Assembly: GCA_009746045.1 (NCBI GenBank)
Contig: RPFO01000127.1
Span: 1,670,511 to 1,695,510, forward strand
Length of the DNA stretch: 25,000 nucleotides
Direction of reading: 5' to 3'
Source: Mesostigma viride
Taxonomy: Eukaryota > Streptophyta > Mesostigmatophyceae > Mesostigmatales > Mesostigmataceae
A program made the translations under genes and the position numbers. The notes under the pieces are model-generated. The model was given only the letters and a program-made list of their open reading frames with translations. It did no database searches and was not told where the DNA came from. This document shows positions 10,128 through 20,232 of the stretch, piece after piece; the stretch's first letter is position 1, and every line of letters begins with the position of its first letter.

Positions 10128-11308
10128 ATGGCCAGCTGCAAAAGAAAAATGTCGACCAACAGACAGGACCTGTCGCCGGGAACCCTGTCGGCATTAAGGG
10201 CGAGACAGGCTTTTAATTCACGGACTTACAGACTGCGCACATGCACCGCTTTGCATAGGGTGTCGCGTGTGTTCAACGGCGCGGACTCGCACGCTTGCAG
10301 GGACGTTGAGCTGCAAACCAATGCACCGTCGGATTGGAGCATTGCATTGCAGCGGCTCACGAATTATGATCAAAAGGTTTCTCACAGCGCTAGCAAGTTG
10401 ACGCATTTCATCGCAGTGAAATTGTCAGGTGACCGTATAGGAAAAGGTGCTCATGGCACGTTATACGCTATCCCTGCTAGCTCGAGTGCACCAGGTGGCG
10501 AGGCTACGCTAGTGGTAAAGCTGGCAAGCCTTCGACGAGACACGCTGCTGGTAAACTACCAGGAGGCTGTTATAACCGCCGTTGTGGCAGTGGCCAAGGA
10601 GGCCGGTTTCATGTCTATAGCTGGCCCGCAGGTCTGCCCTGCAGTAGAAGGGCTCTGGTCCACGTGCGGTGAAGTAGGTGGTATTGTCATGGAGAGAATG
10701 AGTGGTGACTTGCATGCTGCCCGTGATGCCCCGGAAAATCAGCGTTTTTTCGAAGTTTGCTCACCCAGCGTCCTTGCAGACTGTGCAAAGGCATTGGCTG
10801 GCTTGCACGGCGTTAACATTATACACAATGACGTCAAGCTCGATAATTTTCTCTACACCATGGCGCCAGGAAGTTCACATCCGATAATCCGTATTGCAGA
10901 TCTCGGCCTGGCGACAAGAGGGGGGAACGGATTTTCACGCATCAGGCTGGTAAGGATCGTCAGCCTCGGTGGCATCCCGCAACAGTGGACCAGCCCGGCA
11001 TGCCAGGAGGGGTGGTGACAGCGCAGCGAGACCATGATGTGTACTCCTTCCTTGTGATGGTGGTATCCTTGTTCCGGCATAAGGGCCGCGCTCTCTTCGT
11101 GAATTCTGTGGATTCAGGGCTATTTAACTTGTGTCACAATGTCTATTACCACACCAAAAGGTTGGGCCCCCTTGCTTTCAAGCTACCCACGATGTCTGAA
11201 GTGGAGGAGTTGTTTCGCAATGCTCGGCCTTTTGTTTCCAGGCCTTGCCCAGAGAACGCTCCAGGGACACCACGGAACACGGTGCCCCTCCCGCGTGTCA
11301 GGGGTTAG
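10128..11308 (+). pseudogene. Divergent eukaryotic-type protein kinase, one frameshift near 11010
   Basis: The ATG at 10128 opens 296 codons ending at a TGA at 11016-11018; the kinase fold then continues in another frame to 11308. Visible motifs by residue: glycine loop IGKGAHGTLY (104-113), VAIK-type lysine in LVVKL (K131), probable helix-C glutamate in YQEAV (E146), hinge VMERMSGDLH, catalytic loop IIHNDVKLDN (231-240, HND for HRD), DLG for DFG (258-260), and TSPACQEG in the APE region. The next frame gives QRDHDVYSFLVMVVSLF, the expected helix F with the conserved D and W/Y-S-F. One missing G in the GGGG run at about 11009-11012 would explain the break. About 95 residues of basic N-terminus have no recognised domain. 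It may be a pseudogene or an intact gene with an assembly error; the substrate is unknown. Confidence 0.7.
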
Positions 11309-11355
11309 GACATGTAGGATACCGTGACAGCAGCTTTGTCGACTTGGATCCATGA

Positions 11356-11360
11356 TGTAA
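11356..11360 (+). terminator. TGTAA, possible polyadenylation signal
   Basis: TGTAA lies 48 nt after the kinase-frame stop. TGTAA is the known chlorophyte polyadenylation signal. A five-base match is weak evidence on its own. Confidence 0.2.
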
Positions 11361-11510
11361 CATCGTGGTTGCCTTGGTTTACTTATCGGTGATTACTGAT
11401 GCTGTTGTACACACGGTGCACATGTCTTATTAATTAACTTATTAAGTACTAAATTATTATATCGTCTTTTGATTGAGTTAGCCAGCTTTTGCCCATGCAC
11501 ACACATGTGC

Positions 11511-11831
11511 ACATTAATTAAGTATATAATTAAACTCGTGCTTCCACTGGGGAGTCACGGAGCATTAACCCGGATGGATGGATGGATGGATGGAGGGAGG
11601 GAGGGAGGGAGGGTTTAGGCTGGATGGAGGGAGGGAGGGAGGGAGGGAGGGAGGGAGGGAGCTAGGGTTTAGGGTGGATGGATGGAGGGAGGGAGGGATG
11701 GAGGGAGGGAGGGAGGGAGGGAGGGAGGGAGGGAGGGAGGGAGGGAGGGAGGGAGGGAGGGAGGAGGGAGGGAGGGAGGGAGGGAGGGAGGGAGGGGTGC
11801 ACGCAATCCTACCGGTCAAAGCGATCTACAA
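11511..11831. repeat. Tetranucleotide array locus, copy A (GGAT/GGAG)
   Basis: The core at about 11573-11797 is (GGAT)n then mostly (GGAG)n, broken by GGGTTTAGGCT and AGGGTTTAGGGT. It is flanked by 63 bp on the left (ACATTAATTAAG... to ...AGCATTAACCC) and about 32 bp on the right (CACGCAATCCTACCGGTCAA). Both flanks recur around copy B. The DGW/REGG frames are simple-repeat artefacts. Confidence 0.9.
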
Positions 11832-12197
11832 AACAGTTCTATGTTCTCTTTGTGATGGTCGCGACCCTAGGGGTGTTGGTTGGCATGCCGCCCTCGTGTG
11901 AAAACACGTTCCTTCCCCACTGCATGGGGCTTGTTGGCCTCTATGACCTGCACAGTCACGTGTCTATTAATTAATAAATAATTTCATGACCATGGGCCCA
12001 CTTGGCCATGTCCATCATCTTTTTCCAAATCACTTAAAGAGGACTAGCACCCCCATGCATGTCCTCTGCACATGCGGAGACGCCAATTCATCAGTTTAAA
12101 TTTTGTATTCAACTCGTGACACGCCAATTAATTAATAAGCTAGTTAATGAATTACGAACTGTTGTGCACATTAATTAATTAATTAATTAATAGACAC

Positions 12198-12314
12198 GTG
12201 CTCCGTTACTCCGCGACGCGAGCACGCGTTTAATTAATTAATCAATTTGCTGCTGGAATACATTAATGAATTATATAATTAAACTCGTGCTCGCGTCGCG
12301 GAGTCACGGAGCAT
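12198..12314. repeat. Imperfect inverted repeat (hairpin arms of about 29-45 bp)
   Basis: GTGCTCCGTTACTCCGCGAC, continuing to 12226, pairs with 12286-12314 at 27 of 29 positions. Pairing continues more loosely through the flanking TTAATTA tracts. The right arm is also the left flank of tetranucleotide copy B. A small MITE-like remnant or hairpin is possible; no target duplication could be fixed. Confidence 0.65.
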
Positions 12315-12371
12315 TAACCCCGATGGATGGATGGATGGATGGATGGATGGATGGATGGATGGCTGGCTGGA

Positions 12372-12406
<35 letters not shown>

Positions 12407-12849
12407 ATGGATGGATGGATGGATGGATGGATGGATGGATGGATGGATGGATGGATGGATGGATGGATGGATGGATGGATGGCTGGATGGCTGGCTGGCT
12501 GGCTGGCTGGCTGGATGGATGGATGGATGGATGGAGGGAGGGAGGGAGGGAGGGATGGATGGATGGATGGATGGATGGATGGATGGATGGATGGATGGAT
12601 GGATGGATGGATGGATGGATGGATGGATGGATGGATGGATGGATGGATGGAGGGAGGGAGGGAGGGAGGGAGGGATGGATGGATGGATGGATGGATGGAT
12701 GGATGGATGGATGGATGGATGGATGGATGGATGGATGGATGGATGGATGGATGGATGGAGGGAGGGAGGGAGGGAGGGAGGGAGGGAGGGATGGATGGAT
12801 GGATGGATGGATGGGGACACGCAATCCTACCGGTCAAAGCTATCTACAA
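12260..12849. repeat. Tetranucleotide array locus, copy B (GGAT/GGCT/GGAG)
   Basis: The core at about 12322-12816 alternates blocks of GGAT, GGCT and GGAG, all kept in the same 4-bp phase. The flanks repeat those of copy A, with a block difference (CGCGTCGC for TCCACTGG) on the left. This looks like a locus duplicated before its array expanded separately. It is not coding. Confidence 0.9.
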
Positions 12850-14379
12850 CATGAAGCCAACACTGTTGTATCCTAGCTCTCTACCCTAGGGGTCCTGTCT
12901 AGCGTGCTTCCTGGAATACATGGAGGTGCATGTGCACTTGGGCACCCAGATCGAGTAGGTGGCAGTTTACACCCATCACCAACAGGTTGTATCACATAAT
13001 GTAGTAAAAACACTATTAACTGGGACATGGACGCATGGTGATCCAACGCCATATTTGAAGTGAGACAACTAATATGCCCCTAGTCAGCTGCACATGTGTT
13101 ACATGATTTCATGTTATTAATTCCAATATTTGTAACACGTACGTTTCGAACATAACAAATTAATTCATGGAATAGTATCGTGTGGCTGTTGTGGGTACGT
13201 CACGGACAACTTCTTTTCCCCAACAAAGATAGTGGATGTCTCCCCAAGACGTCAATATGTACATGTAGGTCCACTACTATATAGCCTAAAAACAGCGGCC
13301 CAGACTTAATTAGTAACTCGCTCCTGCTGGGGCCCTCGTGGATCAAAATAACCCTAAGAATTATAGTTGTCTCACTTAATATACTGCTAGCTACCATGAT
13401 ATCCTTGATGGCTATACACAACAACAGGGGAACTGATACAACCGTCCTTCTTTCAGTATAAAGGATCTAGTCAGGTCACAGTTGCCATCTGAAATGCTCA
13501 GTAGCACCGCCTGGCATCTATACAGTGTGGGTGCAATATATTTAAAACAGTCCCAAGGTCAGCAGATGCATAGGGGATGCAATCACACCAGGCTGTCTCC
13601 TTTACACCATGCAGGGTCATCCTTACCCTGGGTAGTAAAACATATTATCATGGGCGTGGAGCCTTCTTGACAAAGCTGCATGGGCATTAATGCAATGTGT
13701 GCAACAAGTGTGCTCGATCCATGTGGGCCTTGTTCATCATGCATTCGTCCAGGAATACATCTCTCACTCCATACATGTGTCCAGGATTCAAGTTTTGTAC
13801 CTATGCTCCTGTCAGGCCATTAATTAATTAATTAATTAATTAGGAACATAACTCCGTTGGGAGTATATGTATAGCACATAGCCCTGAGAAGGGGCATATG
13901 AGCCTATAATACATTCTAAGCTACTTCCTGCAAGGGTGGGAATGTAAACAACACTTGCTCTAGGTGCACCAGGGCACCCGCACCCTCATGGTCTATCACG
14001 CTATGCCCGGGTAAGGGGGGAGCATGCCTGTGAGGGGGAAGATCATCATGGCTATACAGGAGCTATGGCATGGCTTCTCAGCAGGGAGTGACTCCCTGCA
14101 TGGGCACAACATTACTAAATAAGGCTAGGCATCGTCTGGAGTGTGGCTCATCATAGGCACACATGTACATGATGAAATAAAGCGCGTGGCTTAGCTGGGA
14201 TAGGGCCTCTAGGAGGCGTATACATGTACATGGCCACGGTCTATCTATTCTACACTACTACTGCTGTATTCCCCTAAGCTGGGGCGCCTGGAGTGTCAGG
14301 CCATGACAGGATGAAACTGGAGCTGCAGCTATTGAGACAAAGCCGGGAAGCCCAGGATACATGCGTGCATGGTGAACAC
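12850..14379. other. Intergenic stretch with no gene seen
   Basis: No frame of useful length or recognisable protein is present. It holds ATTAATTAATTAATTAATTAG at about 13819-13842 and scattered ACATGT/GCATGC words. Short frames at 13200-13424 (minus) and 13482-13670 (plus) look like chance. Confidence 0.55.
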
Positions 14380-15595
14380 CTAAACAGGGTGTGCCTCAGC
14401 CACAATATACATGCAGGCTAGCGTGTCCTTGGCCCTGTCGCCAATTGCACCTTCCAAGGGCACGGTGTTCCTGGGGTGAACAAAACTGTCCACTTCACGC
14501 CACGCCGCGGCCCTGCCAGCGCGCCGTAGGAGCTGCCAGTGCTTCTCCGCTTTATACACGAGGACGGCGCAGAGCCACGCAGTCACCTCGTACCTTTTAC
14601 GCTCTTCGCCCCCCACCGTGATGCGTACCACGATCTCTTCCGGCAGTTGGTGCGCAGTCTTTGCCGGCAGAGTCTCCATGAAGAAGTCCATGACCGGGAT
14701 CATGGAGGGACAGTCTTGAAGACTCGTACAGGGGGTTCATGGAAACCCGCGCACCCAGGGGTGCACAACGTGTTACCGTTGGTGCCGCACCCTTGGGTCA
14801 GCGCCATCTGGATGGCCTCGGCGATGGAGTGTCCACCATGGCGTCGCGATGGCGTGCACTTCATGTGGCAGTCGATAGGAAGCTTCACGAGCAGCTCCTC
14901 CGTGGGGCGACATGTGTGGCCTACTTCGCGGAGGTCGCACCCCTGCAGATGCCACATCACAGTCGTCAAGCAGCGCCCAGCACCCAGGAATTTGCCCACC
15001 GGCTTCTGCAATGCATCAGCGCATCCTTTGTGCACCCTCTTCTGCCACCGCTCGTAATTCTTGCGCGGCTCTGTATCGATAGCGATAAACCACCGGATGA
15101 TGCACGTGCCCAGCTCGCATCGCTGGGGGTCATGGGCGCGACCCCTCGCTCGACCCGTGAGAAGCTGTGCTAGCCCGACCCCGCCACCAGACACCACCGC
15201 AGCTCCCGCGTTGGCAAACTCGATGGCAGCGTCTGGGGCACAGCTGTTATCCCCCCATTTCCCCGTGTGCTCCCGGCCAGCCTTCACCCTGTGCTCACCG
15301 TGCTTTCTCAACAGTTCCGCACTCTCCGTGCAGTGCCTGCAGTCCTCGTCGGGACCAGGACACTCTGCCGGAAATGCCGGGTCAGTGGTGCGATCGATCT
15401 CCACAGGGCTGGCAGTCCCTGCATCATCATCATCCCCAGCAAGGTCGACGGGAAGATCGGCGCAGTCTCCCGCCTTCACCCCCGCTGCCTTCTCACTCGA
15501 CTGTGGCCCTGTCCCTGCATCATCATCATCCAGAGCAAGGTCGAGGGGAAGATCGGCGCAGTCTCCCGCCTTCACCCCCGCTGCCTTCTCACTCG
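14380..15595 (-). pseudogene. 3' part of an interrupted gene: USP/C19-like cysteine peptidase domain
   Basis: Minus-strand frame from the transposon junction at 15595 down to a TAG at 14380-14382. It opens with two copies of a 96-bp repeat (EKAAGVKAGDCADLP then an acidic DDDDAG run). GKWGDNSCAPDAAIEFANAG resembles the Cys box of ubiquitin-specific proteases (catalytic Cys candidate near 15240). HSIAEAIQ, LCTPGC and the later RYEVTAWLCAV ... KHWQLLRR ... WREVDSFV resemble the finger region and His box. Usual USPs have GHY where this has KHW. The frame breaks at about 14700 (VPP-stop), and the next frame begins SMIPVMDFF; one missing base would restore it. The 5' part lies beyond the insertion at 22249-23711. 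The USP assignment is by motif only; an unrelated papain-like fold is possible. Confidence 0.45.
15593..15595. repeat. Target-site duplication, left copy (TCG)
   Basis: TCG here and at 22246-22248 flank the element directly. Keeping one copy gives CTCACTCGACTCTGGCCCTG, which matches the uninterrupted paralogous repeat CTCACTCGACTGTGGCCCTG (about 15491-15510) at 19 of 20 bases. Confidence 0.8.
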
Positions 15596-15626
15596 GAGGG
15601 GATTCATAGGTGTTTGCTCAATTTCA
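15596..15626 (+). repeat. Left terminal inverted repeat, 31 bp
   Basis: It begins GAGGGGATTCATAGGTG and ends GCTCAATTTCA. It matches the reverse complement of 22215-22245 at 30 of 31 positions; the difference is G here and A there at position 14. Confidence 0.85.
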
Positions 15627-15678
15627 CAAGTCTTCAAATGAGTAAAAAAAAAATCTTTCAGATCTGAGGGTACCTAAA

Positions 15679-17262
15679 GCTGGACTGTTGCAGGCAGCAT
15701 GTAGACCATGAAAATAGACCACCCACGAAAATTGGGCTCATTCTGAGCTCAAATGGTGACATGTGACAGCATACATGTGCAGTTTTTCGTCATTTTCCCC
15801 CTTTTCTTACATGAAACAAATATGAATAGTGAACAAATGAACTCATATCAGGCTGGATTCTTGCAGGCAGCATCTAGACCATGAAAATAGACCACCCACA
15901 AAAATTGGGCTCATTCTGAGCTCAAATGGTGACATGTGACAGCATACATGTGCAGTTTTTCGTCATTTTCCCCCTTTTCTTACATGAAACAAATATGAAT
16001 AGTGGACAAATGAACTCATTTCAGGCTGGATTCTTGCAGGCAGCATGTAGACCATGCAAATAGACCACCCACAAAAATTGGGCTCATTCTGAGCTCAAAT
16101 GGTGACATGTGACAGCATACATGTGCAGTTTTTCGTCATTTTCCCCCTTTTCTTACATGAAACAAATATGAATAGTGGACAAATGAACTCATTTCAGGCT
16201 GGATTCTTGCAGGCAGCATGTAGACCATGAAAATAGACCACCCACAAAAATTGGGCTCATTCTGAGCTCAAATGGTGACATGTGACAGCATACATGTGCA
16301 TTTTTTCGTCATTTTCCCCCTTTTCTTACATGAAACAAATATGAATAGTGGACAAATGAACTCATTTCAGGCTGGATTCTTGCAGGCAGCATCTAGACCA
16401 TGAAAATAGACCACCCACAAAAATTGGGCTCATTCTGAGCTCAAATGGTGACATGTGACAGCATACATGTGCAGTTTTTCGTCATTTTCCCCCTTTTCTG
16501 ACATGAAACAAATATGAATAGTGAACAAATGAACTCATTTCAGGCTGGATTCTTGCAAGCAGCATCTAGACCATGAAAATAGACCACCCACAAAAATTGG
16601 GCTCATTCTGAGCTCAAATGGTGACATGTGACAGTGTAAATATGCAGCTTTTCGTCATTTGCACCGGTTTCTTACATGAAACTAATAGGAATCATGACCA
16701 AATGAACTCATATCGAGCTGCCAGGATTCTTGCAAGCAACATTTAAACCATAATACTACACCACCTACAAAAATTGGGCTCATTATGAGCTCAAATGGTG
16801 ACATGTGACAGTATAAATATGCAGTTTTACGCCATTTTCATCGTTTTCTTACACGAAATAAATAGGAATCATGACCAAATGAGCTCATATCGAGCTGGAT
16901 TCTTGCAAGCTACATTTAAACCATAATACTAGACCACCTACAAAAATTGGGCTCATTATGAGCTCAAATGGTGACATGTGACAGTATAAATATGCAACCT
17001 TTTGTCATTTGCACCGGTTTCTTACATGAAACAAATAGGAATCATGAACCAATGAACTCATATCCAGCTGGATTCTTGCAAGCTACATTTAAACCATAAT
17101 ACTACACCACCTACAAAAATTGGGCTCATTATGAGCTCAAATGGTGACATGTGACAGTATGAATATGCAGTTTTACGCCATTTGCACCGGTTTCTTACAT
17201 GAAACAAATAGGAATCATGACCAAATGAACTCATATCAAGCTGGATTCTTGCAAGCTTAACA
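15679..17262 (+). repeat. Left subterminal satellite array, 173-bp units
   Basis: Nine units start with GCTGGA or a variant at 15679, 15852, 16025, 16198, 16371, 16544, 16717, 16894 and 17067, with a partial tenth from 17240. The period is exactly 173 bp except one 4-bp insertion. The outer units are nearly identical. From about 16544 inwards they diverge progressively (for example TTTAAACCATAATACTACACC for TCTAGACCATGAAAATAGACC). Confidence 0.95.
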
Positions 17263-17354
17263 TCCATGAAATATGCTCATTGTATAATGGTTTACGATTT
17301 ATGAATGCAGGGGGGTCGCTACGCGAGTGACCAACAAGCACTCAAGTCAACAAT
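17263..17354. other. Unique loop sequence at the inner edge of the left arm
   Basis: After the last partial satellite unit the sequence becomes single-copy. It includes a small imperfect hairpin GTCGCTACGCGAGTGAC near 17315. No gene is seen. Confidence 0.4.
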
Positions 17355-17492
17355 ATGCCCAGAAAGAAGGCAGGGCCAGGTAAAGTAAAGGCTGGTCCTG
17401 AAAATGCACCCAGGGTGCCCACAACATGTCTACTACGTTACACCCTCGCTATCCTAGACCCTGCAGCCTGCCGGGGGGGGCACAAAATGTAA
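17355..17492 (+). CDS. Small ORF in the transposon loop, basic N-terminus (45 aa)
   Basis: It starts MPRKKAGPGKVKAGPENAP and ends GGHKM-TAA. I recognise no family. The Lys/Arg-rich start would suit a nuclear or DNA-binding protein, and AG|GTAAAG after codon 8 is a good donor, so it could be a first exon. It could equally be chance. Confidence 0.25.
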   Translation: MPRKKAGPGKVKAGPENAPRVPTTCLLRYTLAILDPAACRGGHKM

Positions 17493-18001
17493 CTGGCAGC
17501 CAGGGACCATGGTGCAGGCCAAACAGCAGGTGTAAAGCTAGCTCAAAGCTAGCTCAGTCCAAAGAATGAAATAATAAGAAGCAAATACTTGGCAAGGTTA
17601 GGTCCATGATCGTTATTGGAGGCTTGGCTGCCACCACGGTGCTCGACAATGATGCTGAAGCCTTCAATTATATATAAAGCAGATACTGCAAAGAGGCACA
17701 AATAGCAATACAAGCACAATGTAAGCATGACAAGCTCAAGTTTCCAAGCCAGTCTAGCTCACTTGGACATGAGTTAAAGCGTTGGAAACATATGGGCAAC
17801 ATCCCAGCAGGCCTTGAAAAAGTTTTCAGCAACAAGGCAGTATATGTTTTAAATCAAACTACCACATTGCAATTCTAAGCACAGTGACTTCTGCTTGCTG
17901 CTGTTTTGACGACACAAGGCCGTTTACCTTTTCAGTGACAACACGGGAAAAGAAAGCATTACCCAGCAAACTTCCTTTAAGTTCCCCGGACATAGGCGTA
18001 A
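17493..18001. other. Loop spacer without a gene
   Basis: Only short frames are present. It includes AAAGCTAGCTC in tandem near 17535-17556 and a TATATATAAAGCAG sequence near 17670. Nothing else is supported. Confidence 0.4.
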
Positions 18002-18646
18002 TCACAACCACGACGTTGGGCATCGAAAAGAACCGGAATCATAAAGTCTGCGGGAGTTATAAGCTACGATACTCTTGACACGCTTATTTAGAACGACGCG
18101 GTTGCGGATGACATCCGGAACCTTGTTCTTGACGTGCGCCCAGGCCGCCAGCTGCGCGGAACAGCTCAAGAAATATATATTAAAGGACGGTGACGCCCGG
18201 GAAGCACCCAGCCTTGCGGCAAAAGTAAAATATGGCTCGCGCTCGCCGTGGTTTTCGCCAGGCGTGACTGCGATATCACGACGAAAAAATGGAGACTCTT
18301 TGACCCATCTAACTGCCCAGGTCCCTCTGTTGCCCGGGTCGCCCATTAGCCCAGAAGCGTACCATAACCCATACTCGCGATATCCGCAGCTACTGGGCGG
18401 AAAAAGAAATTGTAAAACCGAACAGCATACTGACCTATCATGCCATCTACGTAGCTTCCAGAATTTCTTCACCGTTGCCAAAATCCGTTCATGAACAATA
18501 TTTTCGACGTACACAAAGCACCTGCACGTCAATCTCCCCTGACATTGGTTATCTGCCCCATCTTCATGATCTAACACGCAAACACCTAAAGTATTTGCAT
18601 AACACAGGCGTTTTGCCCTCTGGTTCTCAGTTTCACTCATTGCCAT
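18002..18646 (-). CDS. Anonymous ORF in the transposon loop (214 aa)
   Basis: The frame opens MAMSETENQRAKRLC and has balanced, protein-like composition, including Cys pairs (CQGRLTCRCF) and a basic stretch KKFWKLRRWHDR. GATAG|GTCAGT after that stretch could be a splice donor, in which case only the first 71 or so codons would be exon. I recognise no domain and cannot call it a transposase. Overlapping plus-strand frames (18075-18494, 18475-18729) are about as plausible by length but have less protein-like composition. Confidence 0.3.
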   Translation of the reverse strand: MAMSETENQRAKRLCYANTLGVCVLDHEDGADNQCQGRLTCRCFVYVENIVHERILATVKKFWKLRRWHDRSVCCSVLQFLFPPSSCGYREYGLWYASGLMGDPGNRGTWAVRWVKESPFFRRDIAVTPGENHGEREPYFTFAARLGASRASPSFNIYFLSCSAQLAAWAHVKNKVPDVIRNRVVLNKRVKSIVAYNSRRLYDSGSFRCPTSWL

Positions 18647-18882
18647 ATCATATTATGCAGGCACGTTTTGGTAAACAATCGCCGGCGACGTTGGTTTTGT
18701 TCGTGCGCGCACAAAGTAATTACCGGTAGTGCTTGGCAGGCTGTACGCACCTGCAGCCGCGCGCGCGCAAAGACGACGGTCACTGTGCTTTGTTCATTCA
18801 AATGCCATTTGCATGCGAGGCTCGGACAACACCGCGGACTGTTTGAATCAGAATTTTTTCACTTTTGGATGGTCCTTCGTTT

Positions 18883-19540
18883 CTCGCATGTTCAGCCCAG
18901 TTCAGGTTGTACGGTCAGTGTTGGGGGTCGGTGCATGGGTTCTCAATGGAATTCTCAATGGAATGCCGCAACAGCCCATTTTCATTGAGAATGCAAGTCC
19001 TTTTCGCATGTTCAGCCCAGTTCAGGCTGTACGGTCAGTGTTGGGGGTCGGTGAATGGGTTCTCAATGGAATTCTCAATGGAATGCCGCAACAGCCCATT
19101 TTCATTGAGAATGCAAGACCTTTTTGCATGTTCAGCCCAGTTCAGGCTGTACGGTCAGTGTTGGGGGTCGTTGAATGAGTTCTCAATGGAATTCTCAATG
19201 GAATGCCGCAACAGCCCATTTTCATTGAGAATGCAAGTCCTTTTCGCATGTTCAGCCCAGTTCAGGCTGTACGGTCAGTGTTGGGGGTCGGTGAATGAGT
19301 TCTCAATGGAATTCTCAATGGAATGCCGCAACAGCCCATTTTCATTGAGAATGCAAGTCCTTTTCGCATGTTCAGCCCAATTCAGGCTGTACGGTCAGTG
19401 TTGGGGGTCGGTGAATGAGTTCTGAATGGAATTCTCAATGGAATGCCGTTACAGCCCATTTTCATTGAGAATGCAAGACCTTTTCGTATGTTCTGGCTGT
19501 ACGGTCAGTGTTGGGGGTCGGTGAATGAATTCTGCATGAA
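18883..19540. repeat. 120-bp tandem array inside the transposon loop
   Basis: About 5.4 units occur with an exact 120-bp period; the anchor TTCAGCCCAG lies at 18891, 19011, 19131, 19251 and, with one change, 19371. Each unit holds a 10-bp hairpin, ATTCTCAATG and CATTGAGAAT (18951-18960 and 18983-18992 in the first). The last copy has an internal deletion near 19491. Because 120 is a multiple of 3, plus-strand frames stay open through it (a 40-residue FACSAQFRLYGQCWGS-type repeat). Coding function is unproven. Confidence 0.9.
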
Positions 19541-19726
19541 TGGAACTTTCATACGCCGCGCTGAGTCGGTGGAAGATCGAGCCACAAAAGAGGCAGGAGA
19601 GGCATCATTGGGAGAGGCGTGCCAACCCCGAGCGAGACGATGGTGAATTCGATCAAATTGGCTGATTGCAATAATTTTGCGGAGCTAGAATAATCGCTCG
19701 TGACGGCCTTTAGTAAGGAGCACGAC

Positions 19727-19981
19727 ATGGCCCATCTGCTATACTCCGATGGCGACGATGAAATAGTGGGATTTGATGAGGTGCAGGCTGCGCTTTGCGC
19801 ATGCCCCGGTGTGCAGTTGCCAAATCTTCCACCTGCGAGCATTGCGCGAGGGAAGGCGGACATTACTGAGTGCATTCGCAAGCAGGTCGCCCAGCGTTCC
19901 ACGGCAATGAAGCAAGCCAAGGCCACCCCGCGCCACAAGCGCCGGCCTCCCATCATTCCTGATTCAGACTCTGATGACTAG
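19727..19981 (+). CDS. Small ORF with acidic C-terminus in the transposon loop (84 aa)
   Basis: From the ATG at 19727 it reads MAHLLYSDGDDEIVGFDEVQ and ends with a basic KRRPPII then PDSDSDD-TAG. The frame is open from 19700 but has no earlier ATG, so it may be the last exon of a larger gene; TAG immediately upstream near 19711 would have to lie in an intron. Composition is protein-like and more GC-rich than its surroundings. No family is recognised. Confidence 0.4.
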   Translation: MAHLLYSDGDDEIVGFDEVQAALCACPGVQLPNLPPASIARGKADITECIRKQVAQRSTAMKQAKATPRHKRRPPIIPDSDSDD

Positions 19982-20232
19982 CCTTGCCGCATGTGGCTTT
20001 TAATTTTTCATGGCTGCCCTACCTTCTCGGTGCATGCTTTGCGGCTAGCAGCCTTGTGATCAACACATTCCGTGTCTTATGACCTTGGTTCATAGGTTTA
20101 TTACATGTCCTTACAATTGGTAGAACATATATCAAATGGGATAAAACCATATTTGGGTGAACAGGTTTCATGGCTCATGGCTCATCTATTTTTTTTCAAT
20201 GGGATATGACGTAAAAGCTGGCAATGTGCATT
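19982..20232. other. AT-rich spacer before the right arm
   Basis: It contains CATGGCTCATGGCTCATC and a T8 run near 20190. Possibly the 3' untranslated region of the 19727 ORF. No gene is seen. Confidence 0.4.

Noticed and set aside
11613-11676. Interstitial telomere (TTTAGGG)n
   Set aside because: There are only one or two partial repeats inside a GGAG array, which is too little to claim a telomeric origin.
12266-12889. Long frames of MDGW and PSIHPS repeats on both strands
   Set aside because: They are produced by a 4-bp repeat, which is open in all frames on both strands; no unique protein sequence adjoins them.
15061-15667. Plus-strand frames with CIIIIPSKVDGKIGAVSRLHP repeats
   Set aside because: They are antisense to the USP-like gene; the repeat is the gene's own 96-bp duplication.
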